This document shows, in pieces, positions 17,861-30,400 of a stretch of DNA of 64,000 bases. The DNA comes from Zygnema cylindricum (lineage: Eukaryota > Streptophyta > Zygnematophyceae > Zygnematales > Zygnemataceae). Under the pieces are notes generated by a model that had not been told where the DNA came from, did no database searches, and saw only the letters and a program-made list of their open reading frames with translations. A program made the position numbers and the translations under genes. The DNA lies in the NCBI GenBank assembly GCA_037447655.1, contig JBBHKE010002599.1, positions 1 through 64,000 of the forward strand. The letters run 5' to 3'. How positions within the stretch are numbered: position 1 is the first letter of the stretch; the number at the start of each line of letters is the position of its first letter.

Positions 17861-20280
17861 AGGCAAATAGGCTAACAGTCTTTTACCATAGTTGTCCAAT
17901 TCGTACGGATTTGGACTTTTTCCCGTGAGTGCTATGCGTATAGGACATCTATGTCTTTCACTGGACGTCGCTGGACTGACTAGAACTGTACGGCAGATGT
18001 AGACCACCGCTCTTCGACAATTCCCACGTGCAAAGCTAGAAACGCGAATCGGAACAGATTCTGGACGTCTGTCACGAAGCATTGCGGCGTTACGATGTAC
18101 GAAACGAGTCGTACCGCGCCACGTGCAGATTCAGAAACAAACGAAGGGTCAGATAAAGACCGGATCCATCGGACATATTTTAAAGAATACGTACGTTATA
18201 TGTCTGAACGATCCAACGCAATTTGTATTTATTCTATGATAAATTTTATTTTGAATCGAGATTATCGATGATGAATCGATGATTCCCGATTTCCCTGCCT
18301 CTGGCAAACCCGACACGTGTTTTGTATTGTCTGCAGTATTTTAATGAAATTTGACCTGCAAACTTCTGACCTGCAGAACGCAATCTTTTCCGCATGTCGA
18401 CATTCGGATCGCCGTCCAAAAGACGCCGTCAAAATAGTCGGCGCGCCATCAGCCATCCAAACGTGCGTTATTTCTTCCATGGATTTCGTCACTGCGTGCT
18501 ACCAAAGAAATTTCAGAATTCTCAGCCAATTGAGAGCGCAACAAATGAAAAAAACGACAAAAAGTGATGAATCTGCATTAGGACACGAGCAAGTAGGTTC
18601 AGTATTTATAAAGAATCAGTAATCCGAACATACAATCCTAGCACTATACTTATAAATAAATTACGAATATTAATTAAGCAAAGACAATACAATCAGTCCA
18701 GTTGTGCACCTCCTTTTCTTCAGAAAATGCGATCTTCAGAATCTAAAAAAAAATCATTGTATCTTTGTAGCGTGCAACAACTGTACGGAAAGGTTCCCAA
18801 TAAAAGCTCTTGTCCTAGTTTCTTGTCGTATCCACCATGGTACAGCACGGTACAGGTCAATTCTTTAGGGTTTCACACAAAAATTGTCAGCATGTAATTT
18901 TCTGCCACCATCCGCCTTTGCCTCTCTGGAAGCCCATGCGTCACGCTATGAATCGACGCATCTTTCGACCCATTTAAAGATTGCCGCGTGGCAACTAAGC
19001 AGCAAAAAAAACATAAAATCTGCGGACGTACAGAAATCCAGTGATTCGTTTTTCTCATCGCGCTTTACTCCTCTCAATTTTTGTTTTTTCAAATCGACTC
19101 CTACATTTGGACGAATCACATTACTGCTTGTGACGGCGAAAAAGGTTTCTCAAAACTGTCAAAAGTTTTTAGGACAATTTCCTCTATCGTGTCTATCGGT
19201 TTTTCCTCGACAGTACACGCGTACAACTCTAAATTACAGGTAAACAGCTATAAACTGTATAAAGTACACGTGCACGAACATAAAGTACACGCGTGCGATT
19301 CTTAAAAGTACACGCGTACGAAAATATATGGAACGCCAGAGCTGCCGCCGCAATCGCAACGATTGGTCCATTTCGCAGGACAATTTTTCCTGGTCATTGA
19401 CCCGAAACTTTTGGCCGAAAAAAAGACAAAATCGACACAAAAACCCGGAAAATGACAAAAACAGGGACCGACAATCATGAGTATCTTTCCGACGCGTGTC
19501 AAAGAAGTAAAGTACAGTACAGAACAGTACAGTACAGAAGAAAATCGTCCTTAAAAACGACAAAATGAATATCCTATCCATTGAATAAAAATATTCAAGT
19601 ATATTCTAGAATCTGAATCTGTTGTTTCTCAACTGCCACCCAGCCCAAAAATTCCACGTGTCAATCATTAATTCGCTAAAAATAAAGTCAAAAAAATACG
19701 AACTTGTAGTTAAGCGCCAGGTCGCACCGGATTCTGCGGCTAGAAATTTTTTTTGGCGTTTTTCCCGCCGCATAATCCGGGAACACCGAAAATCCGTACA
19801 CTCTTCTTCCGTAGACACTTCTGTACTTTCAAACAAAATAAGAAAAACGAACACGACATTGACGGCCGTTCGTCTTCCCGCCGCCAAAAACCTACCGGCT
19901 GGCAAATAAAGCTGCCGGACACGAGGCTGGCGTCAAAAACTCTAGGCTTTTTCGACCAATCTGAGTCGGAAAAAGACCTCTAGTTTGTCGTTTTCCTTCC
20001 TTGATTGCCGGCTACTTCGCCACGTTCCGCCGCATCCTCCTCCTTGTCGCTTTTATTTTTTTGTCGTTTGCGCCATTTTTTTGTCGTTTGCGCCATTTTT
20101 TGTCGTTTTCGCCCTGAGAAACGTTACCCTAATTCTGTAATTTCCCCAAATTGGCGAATTTTCTTGTCTCCCAATTTTCCCAATTTGCCCTAAATTCTTC
20201 CCCCCTGTCCAATATTGTACCCCTTTATTTATTTTTTATTTTTCGGTTTTTTTTAAAGAATTTGGTATAACAATCCTCTC
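17861..20280. other. Intergenic DNA upstream of the PHD-finger locus
   Basis: More balanced base composition than the flanks, with several small open frames but none resembling a known protein. At 20050-20112 a word of about 20 bp ('ttttttgtcgtttgcgccat') is repeated about three times. This stretch could contain the promoter and untranslated leader of the downstream PHD-finger gene, but nothing in the sequence proves that. Confidence 0.4.
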
Positions 20281-21059
20281 CTTTCCCTTCCCTTACCTTT
20301 CTCAGTCAGCATTTTATCTTGTATTTCGTCTCCCTCTCTCCTTCCCTCTCCCACTCACTTTCCTTCTCCCTCTCCCTCTCCATCTCTCTTTCCCTCTCCC
20401 TCTCCCTCTCCCTTTCCCACTCCTCACCCTCTCTCTTTCCTCTCCTTCCCCTCTCCCCCCCCTCCTCCATTATGTTCTCCACGCCATGATGCCTCAGAAA
20501 CATCCCCTCTCCCTCCACCCCTCATTTCCCCAAATAAAAAATGTTCCAATGCTTAAAAATGTAAACACTCCCGTCATACCTTCCCCTCCCTCCTCCCCTC
20601 CACCTCTCCCCTTTCCTCCTCCTCCCTCCTCTTCTCCCCATCACCCTACCTTTCTTTCTTCCTCCTTCCCTCCTCTCTGTCCCTCTTCCTCCTCTCCTCT
20701 TCTCTCTCCCCCCTCCAATTCCCCCTGCCCCTCCCCCTCCCCCTCGCTCACTTCCCCTTCCCTCCCTTCTCCCTCTCCCACCTCCCCCAATTCCTCCGCC
20801 TCTCTCCCTCCCCCCTCCCCCCCTCCCTCCTCCTCCCTCCCTTCCCCCTCCTCCTCCAACTCCCCCACCTCCACCCACCTCCCCTCCCTCTCCCTCCCAT
20901 CCCTCTCCTCCCTCCCCTCCCTCACCCCCTCACCCCTCCTTCCCCTCCCTCTCCCCCCTCCCCCCCCTCCCCCTCCCCCCCCTCCCCTCCCCTCTCACCC
21001 TCTCCTCCCTCCTCTCCCTCCCCATCTCCTCCCTCTCCCTCCACCCCAAATTCTTCGGC
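20281..21059. repeat. Upstream polypyrimidine tract
   Basis: Almost only C and T on the plus strand (CCTCTCCCT-type words), with one normal patch at about 20520-20590. Long open frames on both strands are consequences of missing stop codons in CT/GA-only DNA. AG dinucleotides are almost absent from about 20590 to 21090, so the first possible acceptor after the tract is near 21095. Confidence 0.85.
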
Positions 21060-22638
21060 CGCTCCTCTCCCTCCCTCCTCTCCCTCGTCCGGGAAGCCAA
21101 ATCCCTCCACTCCCTCCACCCCCCCACCTTCGATCTCCACCGTCGATCTCTCCTCGCCCAAAATCTGACGTCAGCAGATCTTCACACGTGCGAAATCCGC
21201 GTCCCATTGCTGGAGCTTTTTGTCCTTTTGCTGCGTCACGCTGACTTTACCAAGAGTCACAAGCCGACAAAAGAGGATCTGGTGAGGATGTGCGTCCAAT
21301 GGGAGTGCAGGAGGAGGAATTGGAAGTGTCCGTTGGAGGGGGGGGGGAGGGGGAGGGGGAGGGAGGGGGGGAGGGGGGAGGGGGGAGGGGGAGGGGGAGG
21401 GAGGGGGGGGAGGGGGAGGGGGGGAGAATAGAAGAGGGAAAGGAAGGGGGGAGGGAAAGAGGGGAAGGGGGAAAGAAGGGAGAGGGAGAGGGAGAGGAGG
21501 TAGAGGAAGAGGGGGGGATAAAGGGGATGATAGAAGAGAAGGGAGAGAGAGAGGAGGAGAAGGCGAAGGAGGAGAAGTGAGAGGAGGAGATGGAGATAGA
21601 GAGGGAGGGGTAGGGGGAGAGGGAGAGGAAGATTGTGAGTGTGACATGTGTCAGGATGAGAGTAGAGAGTTTTGTAGAGCTTGCACGTGTGTGCTCTGTG
21701 GGAGTGCCACGTGGACAGTGGAGGAAGAAGACAGAAGGCCTTGGCTTCAATGTGGGGGGGGTGGAGGGAAGAGATGTGGACACGTGGCACATGTGGACTG
21801 CATACTGGAGGAGAAGAGAGGAAGGAGGAAGGGAAAGGAGGGAGGGAGGGGAGAGGAGGGAGGGAGGGGAGAGGAGAGGAATGAGGGGAAAAGCAAAGTG
21901 GTAGTAGAGGGGAAGGAGGAGAGGATGGGAGTGAGAGAGAAGAGAGAAAAAAGAGAGAAAAGAAAAGAGAGGGAGGAGGAAAAGGAACATGGGTGGAGAG
22001 GAGAGGAAAAAGAGCGAGAGGAAGAGAGACGTGTGGGGGAGGGATTGGAGGAAGAAGATAGAATGGGGAGAGAAAGAGGGAAGGAGAGAAGAGGAGATAG
22101 TGAAGAAGAGATAGACAATGCTAGTGGAATAGGGAGAGAGGGTGGGAGTGAAGGAACTAGGAGAGAAGTAAGAGGAGGAGGAGAAGAGAGAGAAGGGAGA
22201 GGAAATGGAGGAAGGACTCAAGGATGGAGAGAGGGAAGAGTAGGAGGACAACGAGGATTAGAGGGAGAAGCAAGGGGAGCAAGAGGAGAAGCAGGGGGAG
22301 AAAGAGGAGACGGAAGAGGAAGAGCAGAGGGAGACGGAGAGGAATTCGATGGGAGTTACGAATGTAAAGCGTGTAAAGAAAGGCATTCATTGGTCGGATT
22401 TTGGAAACAAAGTTTAATTTTGGCGGCGGAAAGTGGCTCGAAGGAAGTTTTTGAGAGGAATTTGCGACTAGCGAGAGAGGTTTTGAGGGATACGAAGAGA
22501 GAGGGATTGAGAGGTTTACAAGAGAGAGTTGAAGAGACATGGAAGAAGTTGAGAGAGGGAGAGGAGGAGGAGAGGAAGTTGGTAGGATATGTGAAGAAGA
22601 TCGTGGAAGAGGCGGAGAGTTTCACAACAAGTGAGTGA
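21060..22638 (+). CDS. PHD-finger protein of OBERON/VIN3-like type, frame interrupted
   Basis: Two conserved blocks lie in different frames. The first (about 21060-21360) reads '..RVPLLELFVLLLRHADF' then 'TKEDLVRMCVQWECRRRNW' and has no ATG, so the true start is upstream or in another exon. The second frame (open by 21577, to 22638) contains a PHD-like zinc cluster at about 21634-21800: CxxC, 'FCRACTCVLC', then a Trp, Cys and 'RCGHVAHVDC'. A basic/acidic E-R-G-rich linker of about 180 residues is encoded by purine-only DNA. The C-terminal helical domain (22340-22620, 'YECKACKERHSLVGFWKQSL') is typical of OBERON and VIN3-like proteins. These nuclear proteins read histone H3 methylation in meristem or flowering control. 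Frame joining would have to occur in the G-rich tract 21340-21570, where indels or assembly errors are likely. A consensus donor AA|GTGAGT at 22631 suggests that the coding region continues by splicing rather than stopping at 22638. It may be a gene or a pseudogene. Confidence 0.6.
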
Positions 22639-22689
22639 GAAAAAACTTTTTTTTTGGTTTGTTTTTTTATCTTGGTTCTTATCTTTCTC

Positions 22690-25600
22690 CCGTTTTTTCC
22701 AATTCCTTTACCCTCTTTTCTCCTCTCCTCTCCTCGTCTCTCCTCTCCTCTCCTCTCTTCTCCCCTCCACTCCTCTCCTCTCCTCTCCCTCTCCTCTCCT
22801 CCCCCTCTCCTCTCCTCCCCCTCTCCTCTCCCTCTCCCCTCCCTCCCCTCTCCTTCTCCCTCTCCTCTTCCTCTCCTCTCCCTCTCCCTCTCCCTCTCCC
22901 CCTCCCTCTTCTCTTTTGGACCTCTCCCCCTCCCCTCACTCTCCCTCTCCTCTCCCTCTACCTCTCCCCTCCCTCTCCCTCTCCTCTCCCTCTCTCCTCC
23001 CTCTCCCTTCAGTCTCCTCTCCCTCCCCTCCCTCTCCTCTCCCTCTTCCCACCCTCTCCTCTCCCTCTCCCTCTCCCTCCCTTCTTTCTGGCCTCTCCCT
23101 CTCCCCTCCCTCTTCACTCCCTCTCCGTCTCCCCTACCTCTTCTCTCCCTCTCCTCTCCTTCTCCTCTCCCTCCCCCCTTCCTCGCCTCCCCCTCATCCT
23201 CTCCCTCTCCCTCTCCCACTCCCTCTCCCCTCCCTCTCCCTCTCCCCCTCCGTCCCCTCTCCCTCTCCCTCTCCCACTCCCTCTCCCCTCCCTCTCCCTC
23301 TCCCCCTCCGTCCCCTCTCCCTCTCCCTCTCCCTCGCCTCTTTCCCCCCCTCTCCCTCTCCCCTCCTTGGCCCTCTCCTCTCCCTTTCCTCTCCCTCTCC
23401 TTTCCCACTCCCACTCCCTCACCCTCTCTCTCGCCTCTCCCTCACCTCTCCCTCTTCCCGCCCTCTCCCTCACCTCTCCCACTTTCCCACTTTTCTCCCT
23501 CTCCCACTCCCTCTCTCCTCTTCCTTTCCCTCTCCCTCTCCCCTCTCCTTTCTCTCTCCCCTCCCTCTCCTCTCACTCTCCCCTCCCTATCCTCTCCCTC
23601 TCTCAATCCTTCGCCTTTCCCCTTCTCCCTCTCCTCTTTTTGGCCTCTCCCCTCCCTCTCCCTCTCCCTCTCCTCTGCCTCTCCTCTCTCTCTTCTCTGC
23701 CTCTCCCTCTCCCTCTCCCTTCCCTCTCCCTCTCCACTCCCTCTCCTCTCCCTCTCCCCTCCGTCCTTTCTCCCTCTCCCTCTCCCTCTCCTCTTTCCCC
23801 CCTCTCCCTCTCCCCTCCTTAGCCCTCTCCTCTCCCTTTCCTCTCCCTCTCCTTTCCCGTTCCCACTCCCTCACCCCTCTCTCTCGCCTCTCCCTCACCT
23901 CTCCCTCTTCCCGCCCTCTCCCTCACCTCTCCCACTCTCCCTCTTTTCTCCCTCTCCCACTCCCTCTCTCCTCTTCCTTTCCCTCTCCCTCTCCCCCTCT
24001 CCTTTCTCTCTCCCCTCCCCTCTCCTCTCACTCTCCCCTCCCTATCCTCTCCCTCTCTCAATCCTTCGCCTTTCCCTTCTACCTCTCCTCTTTTTGGCCT
24101 CTCCCTCAATCTCCCTCTCCCTCTCCTCTGCCCTCTCCTCTCTCTCTTCTCTCCCTCTCCCTCTCCCTCTCCCTTCCCCTCTCCCTCTCCACTCCCTCTC
24201 CTCTCCCTCTCCCCTCCGTCCTTTCTCCCTCTCCCTCTCCCTCTCCCTGTATTTCACAACCTCTCCTTCTCTTCATCTCCCTCTCCCTCTCCTCTCCCTC
24301 TTCCCTCCCTCTCCTTTCCCACTCACACTCCCTCTCCCTCTCCCTAGCCTCTTTCTCCCATCTCCCTCTCCCCTAACTCGCCCTATCCCCTCCCTCTCAA
24401 TCTCCCCCCTCCACTCTCTCCTCTCCGTCGCCCTCTCCTCTCCCTCTCCACTCCCTCTCCCTTCAGTCTCCTCTCCCTATCCTCTCCCTCTCCTCTCCCT
24501 CTCCCTCTCCTCTCCCTCCTCTCCCTCTCCTCTCTCTTTCGCTCTCCCCTCCCTCTCCTCTCCCTCTCACTCTCCCTCTCCTCTCTCTCTTCTCTCCATC
24601 TATTCTCCCTCTTGTTTCCCTTTCCTCTCCCTCTTTTCTCTCTCTCCTCTCTCTCTCCCACTCCCTCTTCCACTCCCTCTCCCTCTCGCTCTCCTCTCCC
24701 TCTTCTCTCCATCTCCTCTCCCTCTCCTCTCCTTCTTCACTCCCTCTCCTCTCCCTCTCCTCTCCCTCTCCCCTTCGTCCGCTCTCCCTCTACCTCTCCC
24801 TCTCCCTGTCTTTCACTACCTCTCCTTCTCTTCCTCTCCATCTCCCTCTCCTCTCCCTCTTCCTTCCCTCTCCTCTCCCAATCACACTCCCTCTCCCTCT
24901 CCCTAGCCTCTTTCTCCCCTCTCCCTCTCCCCTACCTCGCCCTATCCCGTATCTCTCAATCTACCCCTCCTCTCTCTCTCCTCTCCGTCGCCCTCTCCTC
25001 TCCCTCTCGACTCCCTCTCCCTTCAATCTCCTCTCCCTCTCCTCTCTCTTTCGCTCTCCCCCTTCCTCTCCTCTCCCTCTCCCTCTCCCTCTCCCTCTCC
25101 TCTCTCTCTTCTCTGCATCTATTCTCCCTCTTGTTTCCCTTTCCTCTCCCTCTTTTCTCTCTCTCCCACTCCCTCTTCCACTCCCTCTCCCTCTCGCACT
25201 CCTCACCCTCTTCTCTCCATCTCCTATCCCTCTCCTCTCCCTCTTCCCTTCGTCTCCTCTCCCTCTCCTTTTCTTCTCCATCTTCTCCCCCTTTCCTCTC
25301 CCTCTTTCTCCCTCACCTTTCTCTCTCCTCTCCCTTTCCCACTCCCTCTTCCACTCCCACTCCCATTCCCTCTACTCTCAGTCCTCTCCCTCTCCTCTCC
25401 CTCTGTTCCCCCTCTTCTCTCCCTCTCCCTCTCCTTGTTCCTCTCCCTCTCGTTATCTACCCTCTCCCTCCTCTCTCCCTTTTCCTCTCCTATCCCTCTC
25501 CTCTCCCTCTCCCCTCCCTCTAATCTCCTTCTCCCATCCCACTTCTCTCCCACTCCCACTCCCTCTCCCTCTTCCTTTCCCTCTCATCTTTCAACCCTCT

Positions 25601-27053
25601 CTTTCTCTCCTCCCTCTCTTCTCCCTCCTCTCTTATCCCTTTCCCCCCCCCTCTCCTCTCCCTCTCCCTCTCCCCTCCCTTTTCTTTCTCCTCTCCCTCT
25701 CCTCTCCCTCTCCTCTCCCTCTCCCCTACCTCCTCTCGCATTGTCTCCTCCGCCTCTCCTCTCCCTCTCCCCCTCCTCCCCTCCCTCTCCTCTCCCGTAC
25801 CTCTCCTTCTCCCTCTCCTCTCCCTCTCCTCTCCCTCTCTTTTTCCTCTCCCCCCTTTCCTCGCCCTCTTTTCTGCCTCTCCTCTCTCTCTCTCCTCTCC
25901 CTCTTCCACAAACTTTTCCACTCGTTCTCCCTCTCCCTCTACTCTCTCTCCTCTCCCTCTACTCTCCCACTCCCCTCCCTCTCCTCTCCCTCTCCCCTTA
26001 CTCCTCTCTTGCTCTCCTCTCTCTCTTCTTTCCCTCTCCCCTCCCTCTCCTCTACCTCTTCCCCTACCTCCTCTCCTTCTCCACCTCTCCCACTCTCTCT
26101 ACCTCTCCCTCGCCTCTTTGTCACCTCACCGTCTCCCCTCCTCTTGCTCCTCTCCCTCTCCCACTCCCTCGCCTCTTGCTCCCCTCTCCCTCTCCTCTCC
26201 TTCGCTTCTCCCTCCCCTCTCCCTCTCCCTCTCCTCTTCCTTTCCTATCCTCTTTCTGTTCTCTCCCTCTCCTCTCCCTCTCCCCTCCCTCTCCTCTCCC
26301 TCTCCGACTCCTCCCACTCCCTCTCCTCTCCCTCATCTCTCCCTCCTCTCTCTATCCTCTCCTTATCAACTCCCTCCCTCTCCCTCTTTCTCTCTCTCCT
26401 TTCCATCTCCCCTCCCTCTCCTCTCCTTCTCCCTCCTCTCTCCCTCTCCTCTCCCTATCCAATCCCTGCCTTCTCGCTCTCCTCTCCCTCTCCCGTCCCT
26501 CTCCTCTCCCTCCCCTTCTCCTCTCCCTCTTCTCTCCCTTTCCTCGCCCTCTTCTCTCCTTCTCCCTCTCGCTCTCCTCCCCAGCTTCTCTCCCTCTCCC
26601 GCACCCTCTCCCTCTCCCTGTTGCTTTTCCTCTCCTCTTGCTACCCTCTCCCTCTCCCTCTCTTGGCCCTCTCCTCTCCCTTTCCTCTCCCTCCTCTCCC
26701 ACTCCCCTCCCTCTCCTCTCGCTCTCCGTCTCCTCTTCCACTCCACTCCCTCTCCCCTCCCCCCCTCCCTTGCCTCTCCCTTTCCTCTCCTTCTCCCCTC
26801 TCTCTCCTCTCCCTTTCCCTCTTCTCTCCCTCTCCTTCTCCTCTCCCTCTTCTCTCCAATTCCTCGCCCTCTTTTCTCCCTCTCTTCTCTCTCTCTCCTC
26901 TCCCTCTCCCACTGCCTCTTCAACTCCTCCCTCTATTCTCCCTCTCCTCTCCCTCTCCCCTCCCTCTCCCCTCCCTCTCTCCTCCCTCTCCTCTTCCTCT
27001 CCTTATCCCCTCCCTCTCCTCTCCCTCTTCCTCTACCTCCTCTCCTTCTCCTC
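22690..27053. repeat. 4.4-kb polypyrimidine tract with higher-order repeats
   Basis: The plus strand is almost purely C and T (CCCTCTCC/TCTCC words) for about 4.36 kb. It is not a simple microsatellite: longer variants recur, such as 'cctctttttggcctctccc' near 23634 and 24085, the block around 'tagccctctcctctcccttt' near 23364 and 23816 (period about 451 bp), 'tctattctccctcttgtttc' near 24600 and 25125, and 'ccctgt.tttcac.acctctcc' near 24246 and 24808. The very long Ser/Pro/Leu-rich frames here are not genes. It begins about 60 bp after the last PHD-gene codon and may be intronic. It ends exactly where the older Copia LTR starts. Confidence 0.9.
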
Positions 27054-27470
27054 TGTTAGAAAAGTAGTCTTTGATAGAAGCTAATTTTCTGACAATGTTT
27101 TCAAATATCGAAATTCTGATTTCTGTTTTCTAAGATTTCGATATCCAAAATTCTGTAGCCTGAGCAGTCTGTCCTAGTATCTAGGATTATCTAGGATTTC
27201 TGTAATTCAGTCTTTGTGTGTTCTACAGTCATCAGTTTTCTTCGTGATAAGATTCTGGTCAAGATCAGTTTGTTAATCTTGACCGTAGCTCTTGGCCGAA
27301 AGGCCGAGTGTCTCTTCAGATAAGGAAAGTACACGTAATTCTCGAGATATTTCCACTATTTAGCTTGTCCTTTCCTTTTGTTTTAAAACGTTTTTTAATT
27401 ATATAAAAAAGAGAACTTTTCTGTCCTCTCTTTTTCTACTCTATTTGTCACCATGACCTCACCTTTAATA
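27054..27470 (+). repeat. 5' LTR of the older Copia element
   Basis: A 417-bp LTR starting TG at the exact edge of the polypyrimidine tract and ending TA directly before the primer-binding site. The gag ATG is at 27453, inside the LTR, 18 bp before its end. Confidence 0.85.
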
Positions 27471-30400
27471 GGTTATGGGCCTGGCAACGCCAATTACGTT
27501 GCTAAATTCAACAGGACAGATTTTTACAGTTGGAAGTATCAAATTGAGCATCTTTTCCGTTGTGAAAAACTTTGGTCCATCATTAGCGGTAGTGAACTTA
27601 AACCAACCGATGCTGCCGCCAAAACAATCTGGCTTGCTAAAAACGACGAAGCCCACTCCAGGCTCGTCCTTGCTCTTGAGCCCTCTCAAATTGACTATAT
27701 TCGAAATGCAATCTCCGCTCACAATGCTTGGTCATTATTGACCTCTGCAAATGAGAATCAGTCTTGGTCAAACAAACTCTTCCTCTAGCGGCAGCTGAAC
27801 ACCTATCGAAAGCTGCCTACTGATTCTATTCAAACTTATGTTCAGCATCTCGCTCGCTGGACAACTCAAGAGTATCAAATCACCGATCTCTGACGAAGAT
27901 CTCATTTCGGCAATCTTGGGAGGCTTACCAGATCATTATTCCTCTCTTATTTCCTCCCTGGATAACTCACCGATTCCCCTGACTATTCCGACCTTGACAG
28001 CTCGCCTTGTCCACGAAGAAATGAAACAATCATTTCAAACCAACTCAAGAGTTGCCCTGGCTAGCTTCTCACCCAATCCCAGGCCGACAAAATCTTCCTC
28101 TACCGCCTGTCGCTATTGTCGAGCGTTGGATCACATCATTTTTGTGTGCCCAGCCTAAAACGCAAACATGACCGCCAAGGTGGATCTGGCCCTACGGGTG
28201 GACGAGATCATTTTGGAGGACGTGAATCATACCATCGTCAAGCCTCATCAGCTGAAAGTCTTGTTTCATTTTGAAATACCGAATTCTCCCAAACCAACCC
28301 TTTCGTACAACCCCAACCATTTCCATACGGTCACTTCTCTCCACATTTTGCCGGATACACTCCACTATATCTTACGCCTCCATCTGGCCATTCGATCATT
28401 GCCTATCCCACGGTGGACGTTGCTAATACGCCGTCATCTTTGACCCAATCCGATTACGGATTCGCATTGTCCTCCACGGCATCACCAACGTCCATTCCTG
28501 AATCCACTTGGATCGTTGACTCGGGAGCATCTCACCACTTATCATCTCGCACTTATTGGTTCTCCTCAATGTCTCCCCTCTCTCCACTAATGCCAACAGT
28601 GCTTGGCAACAACACTACTCTCACGGCCACTCACATCGGCCGTATTGTCAATCTTTGCGACTCCAACCACAAAACCACAATCATTCTCTCAAACGTCCTT
28701 TTTGTACATGCTTTACAAAAAAACCTATAATCCGTCGGCGCGACGTTAAAGCAAGGAGCGACGACCATTTTTTCTTCCAATAGCGTCAGTTTTTTCTCTC
28801 CTACAAAAACTACGGTTAGATTCGGCGTTAAAAAGGGCGATATCTACATCCTGTTGTCCTTTTCGCCCATCGGATCGGCCAACGTGGCCATCACTTCATC
28901 AAACACCACCTTTTCCAAGTGGCACCTTCGTTATGGTCACCTATCCGGTTCTAGTCTTCATCACTTAACCCAGGGTCTTGTAACAGGGCTTGACCCATTA
29001 GTCAACCAAAAACTTCAATTCTGTTCAGGTTGCGTCGAAGGAAAATTTCCTCGACCGTCATTTCCTTCAAGTACGTCCAGATCCAACGGACCGCTTGAAC
29101 TAATCCACTCTGACCTATGTGGACCGATGTCACCGATGTCTGTACCCAGCCATAATGGCTCCCACGTAACTTTCATTGACGACATAACCCGTTACTGCCA
29201 TATTTACCTGATCCGTCGGAAATCTAACCATTTTGCTACATTCCAACAATTCAAAGCAAAAGTTGAAAATTTCCATGATTCGCGGATCAAAGTCCTAAGA
29301 ACGGACAACGGAGGGGAATTCTGCTCCACCGAATTCACCGCTTTTCTCGCAGCCCATGGAATCACCCATCAAGCATCAACTCCCAATACACCACAACAAA
29401 ATGGTGTGGTTGAACGGTACAACCGTACCGTCATCAACATGGCGCGTTCCATGTTGCACTTCGCCGGACTCCCAACAGTCTTTTGGGGAGAATCAATGAC
29501 GACACCTAACTACTTACGTAATCTTTGTCTAACCTCAAGCCTTCCAAACCTCACTCCTCATGAGGCTTGGACAGGCACCAAACCAAATGTTGACCATCTT
29601 CGAATATTCGGCAGCGTCGCTTGGATTAAATATCTTACACCAAGCAGGAAATAGAGTAGCCGTGCCAAACTTGGCTACTTGGTCGGCTATTCGACCGAAT
29701 CCAAGGCATACCGAATCTGGCTCGTTCAAGAACGATAGGTCAAATTCAGCCGCGACGTCACATTCGATGAAACTCCTCTCCTGAACAAACTCCTTTACCC
29801 TTCTCCTCCTTCCCCTCCATCTCTCACCCTCCCCTCTCCTCCACCATCAGCTCCCATTTCCATCATTCCTCCCACTAATTTCTCCATTCCTTCTGTTTCT
29901 ATCCCCAACGCCATCCCCATCACAGCCCTTATGCGAACCACCTCCAGTCCTTCTCTTCTATCAAACTCTTTCCCTCTCGAGCGGACACTCTCTGATCCTT
30001 ACTCCCTCTCTCCCATTCACCCGAATGCACCACTTTATGGAATTCCGTGCGCAATTACGGAGACCTCTCTGCCCATTCAGATCTCTATATTTCGAAAGAG
30101 CGCCCGAATCGCAGCTCGGCACGCAGCCCATGGCGTCGCTAACATCGCAACCTTCGACGTACCTTTATCTTTCGCTGCTGCCATGGCTGGTCCCAATGCC
30201 GCAGATTGGAAGGCAGCAGCAGATGCGGAATTTGCGTCCCTTCAAAACAATGGTACTTGGGAGCTTACACCTCTTCCCCATGGCCGCAAGGTCATCGGCT
30301 CTAAATGGGTATTTACGGTAAAGACCAAATCTGACTGCACCTTAGATCGGTTCAAAGGCAAGATTCGATGCAAAGGGCTTTCTTCAAAAAGAAGGCCTCG

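Noticed and set aside
18262-18622. Small open frames on both strands upstream of the PHD gene
   Set aside because: They overlap each other and show no recognisable motif; a leader exon cannot be shown.
20486-21244. 252-codon Pro/Ser-rich frame starting ATGATGCCTCAG
   Set aside because: It is in another frame from the conserved PHD-protein block and is mostly CT tract. It was considered as the missing N-terminus, but there is no evidence for it.
22631-27084. Very long Ser/Pro/Leu-rich open frames (up to 750 codons) and Arg/Gly/Glu-rich frames on the other strand
   Set aside because: CT-only or GA-only DNA cannot easily form stop codons; the frames overlap in all phases and show no domain structure.
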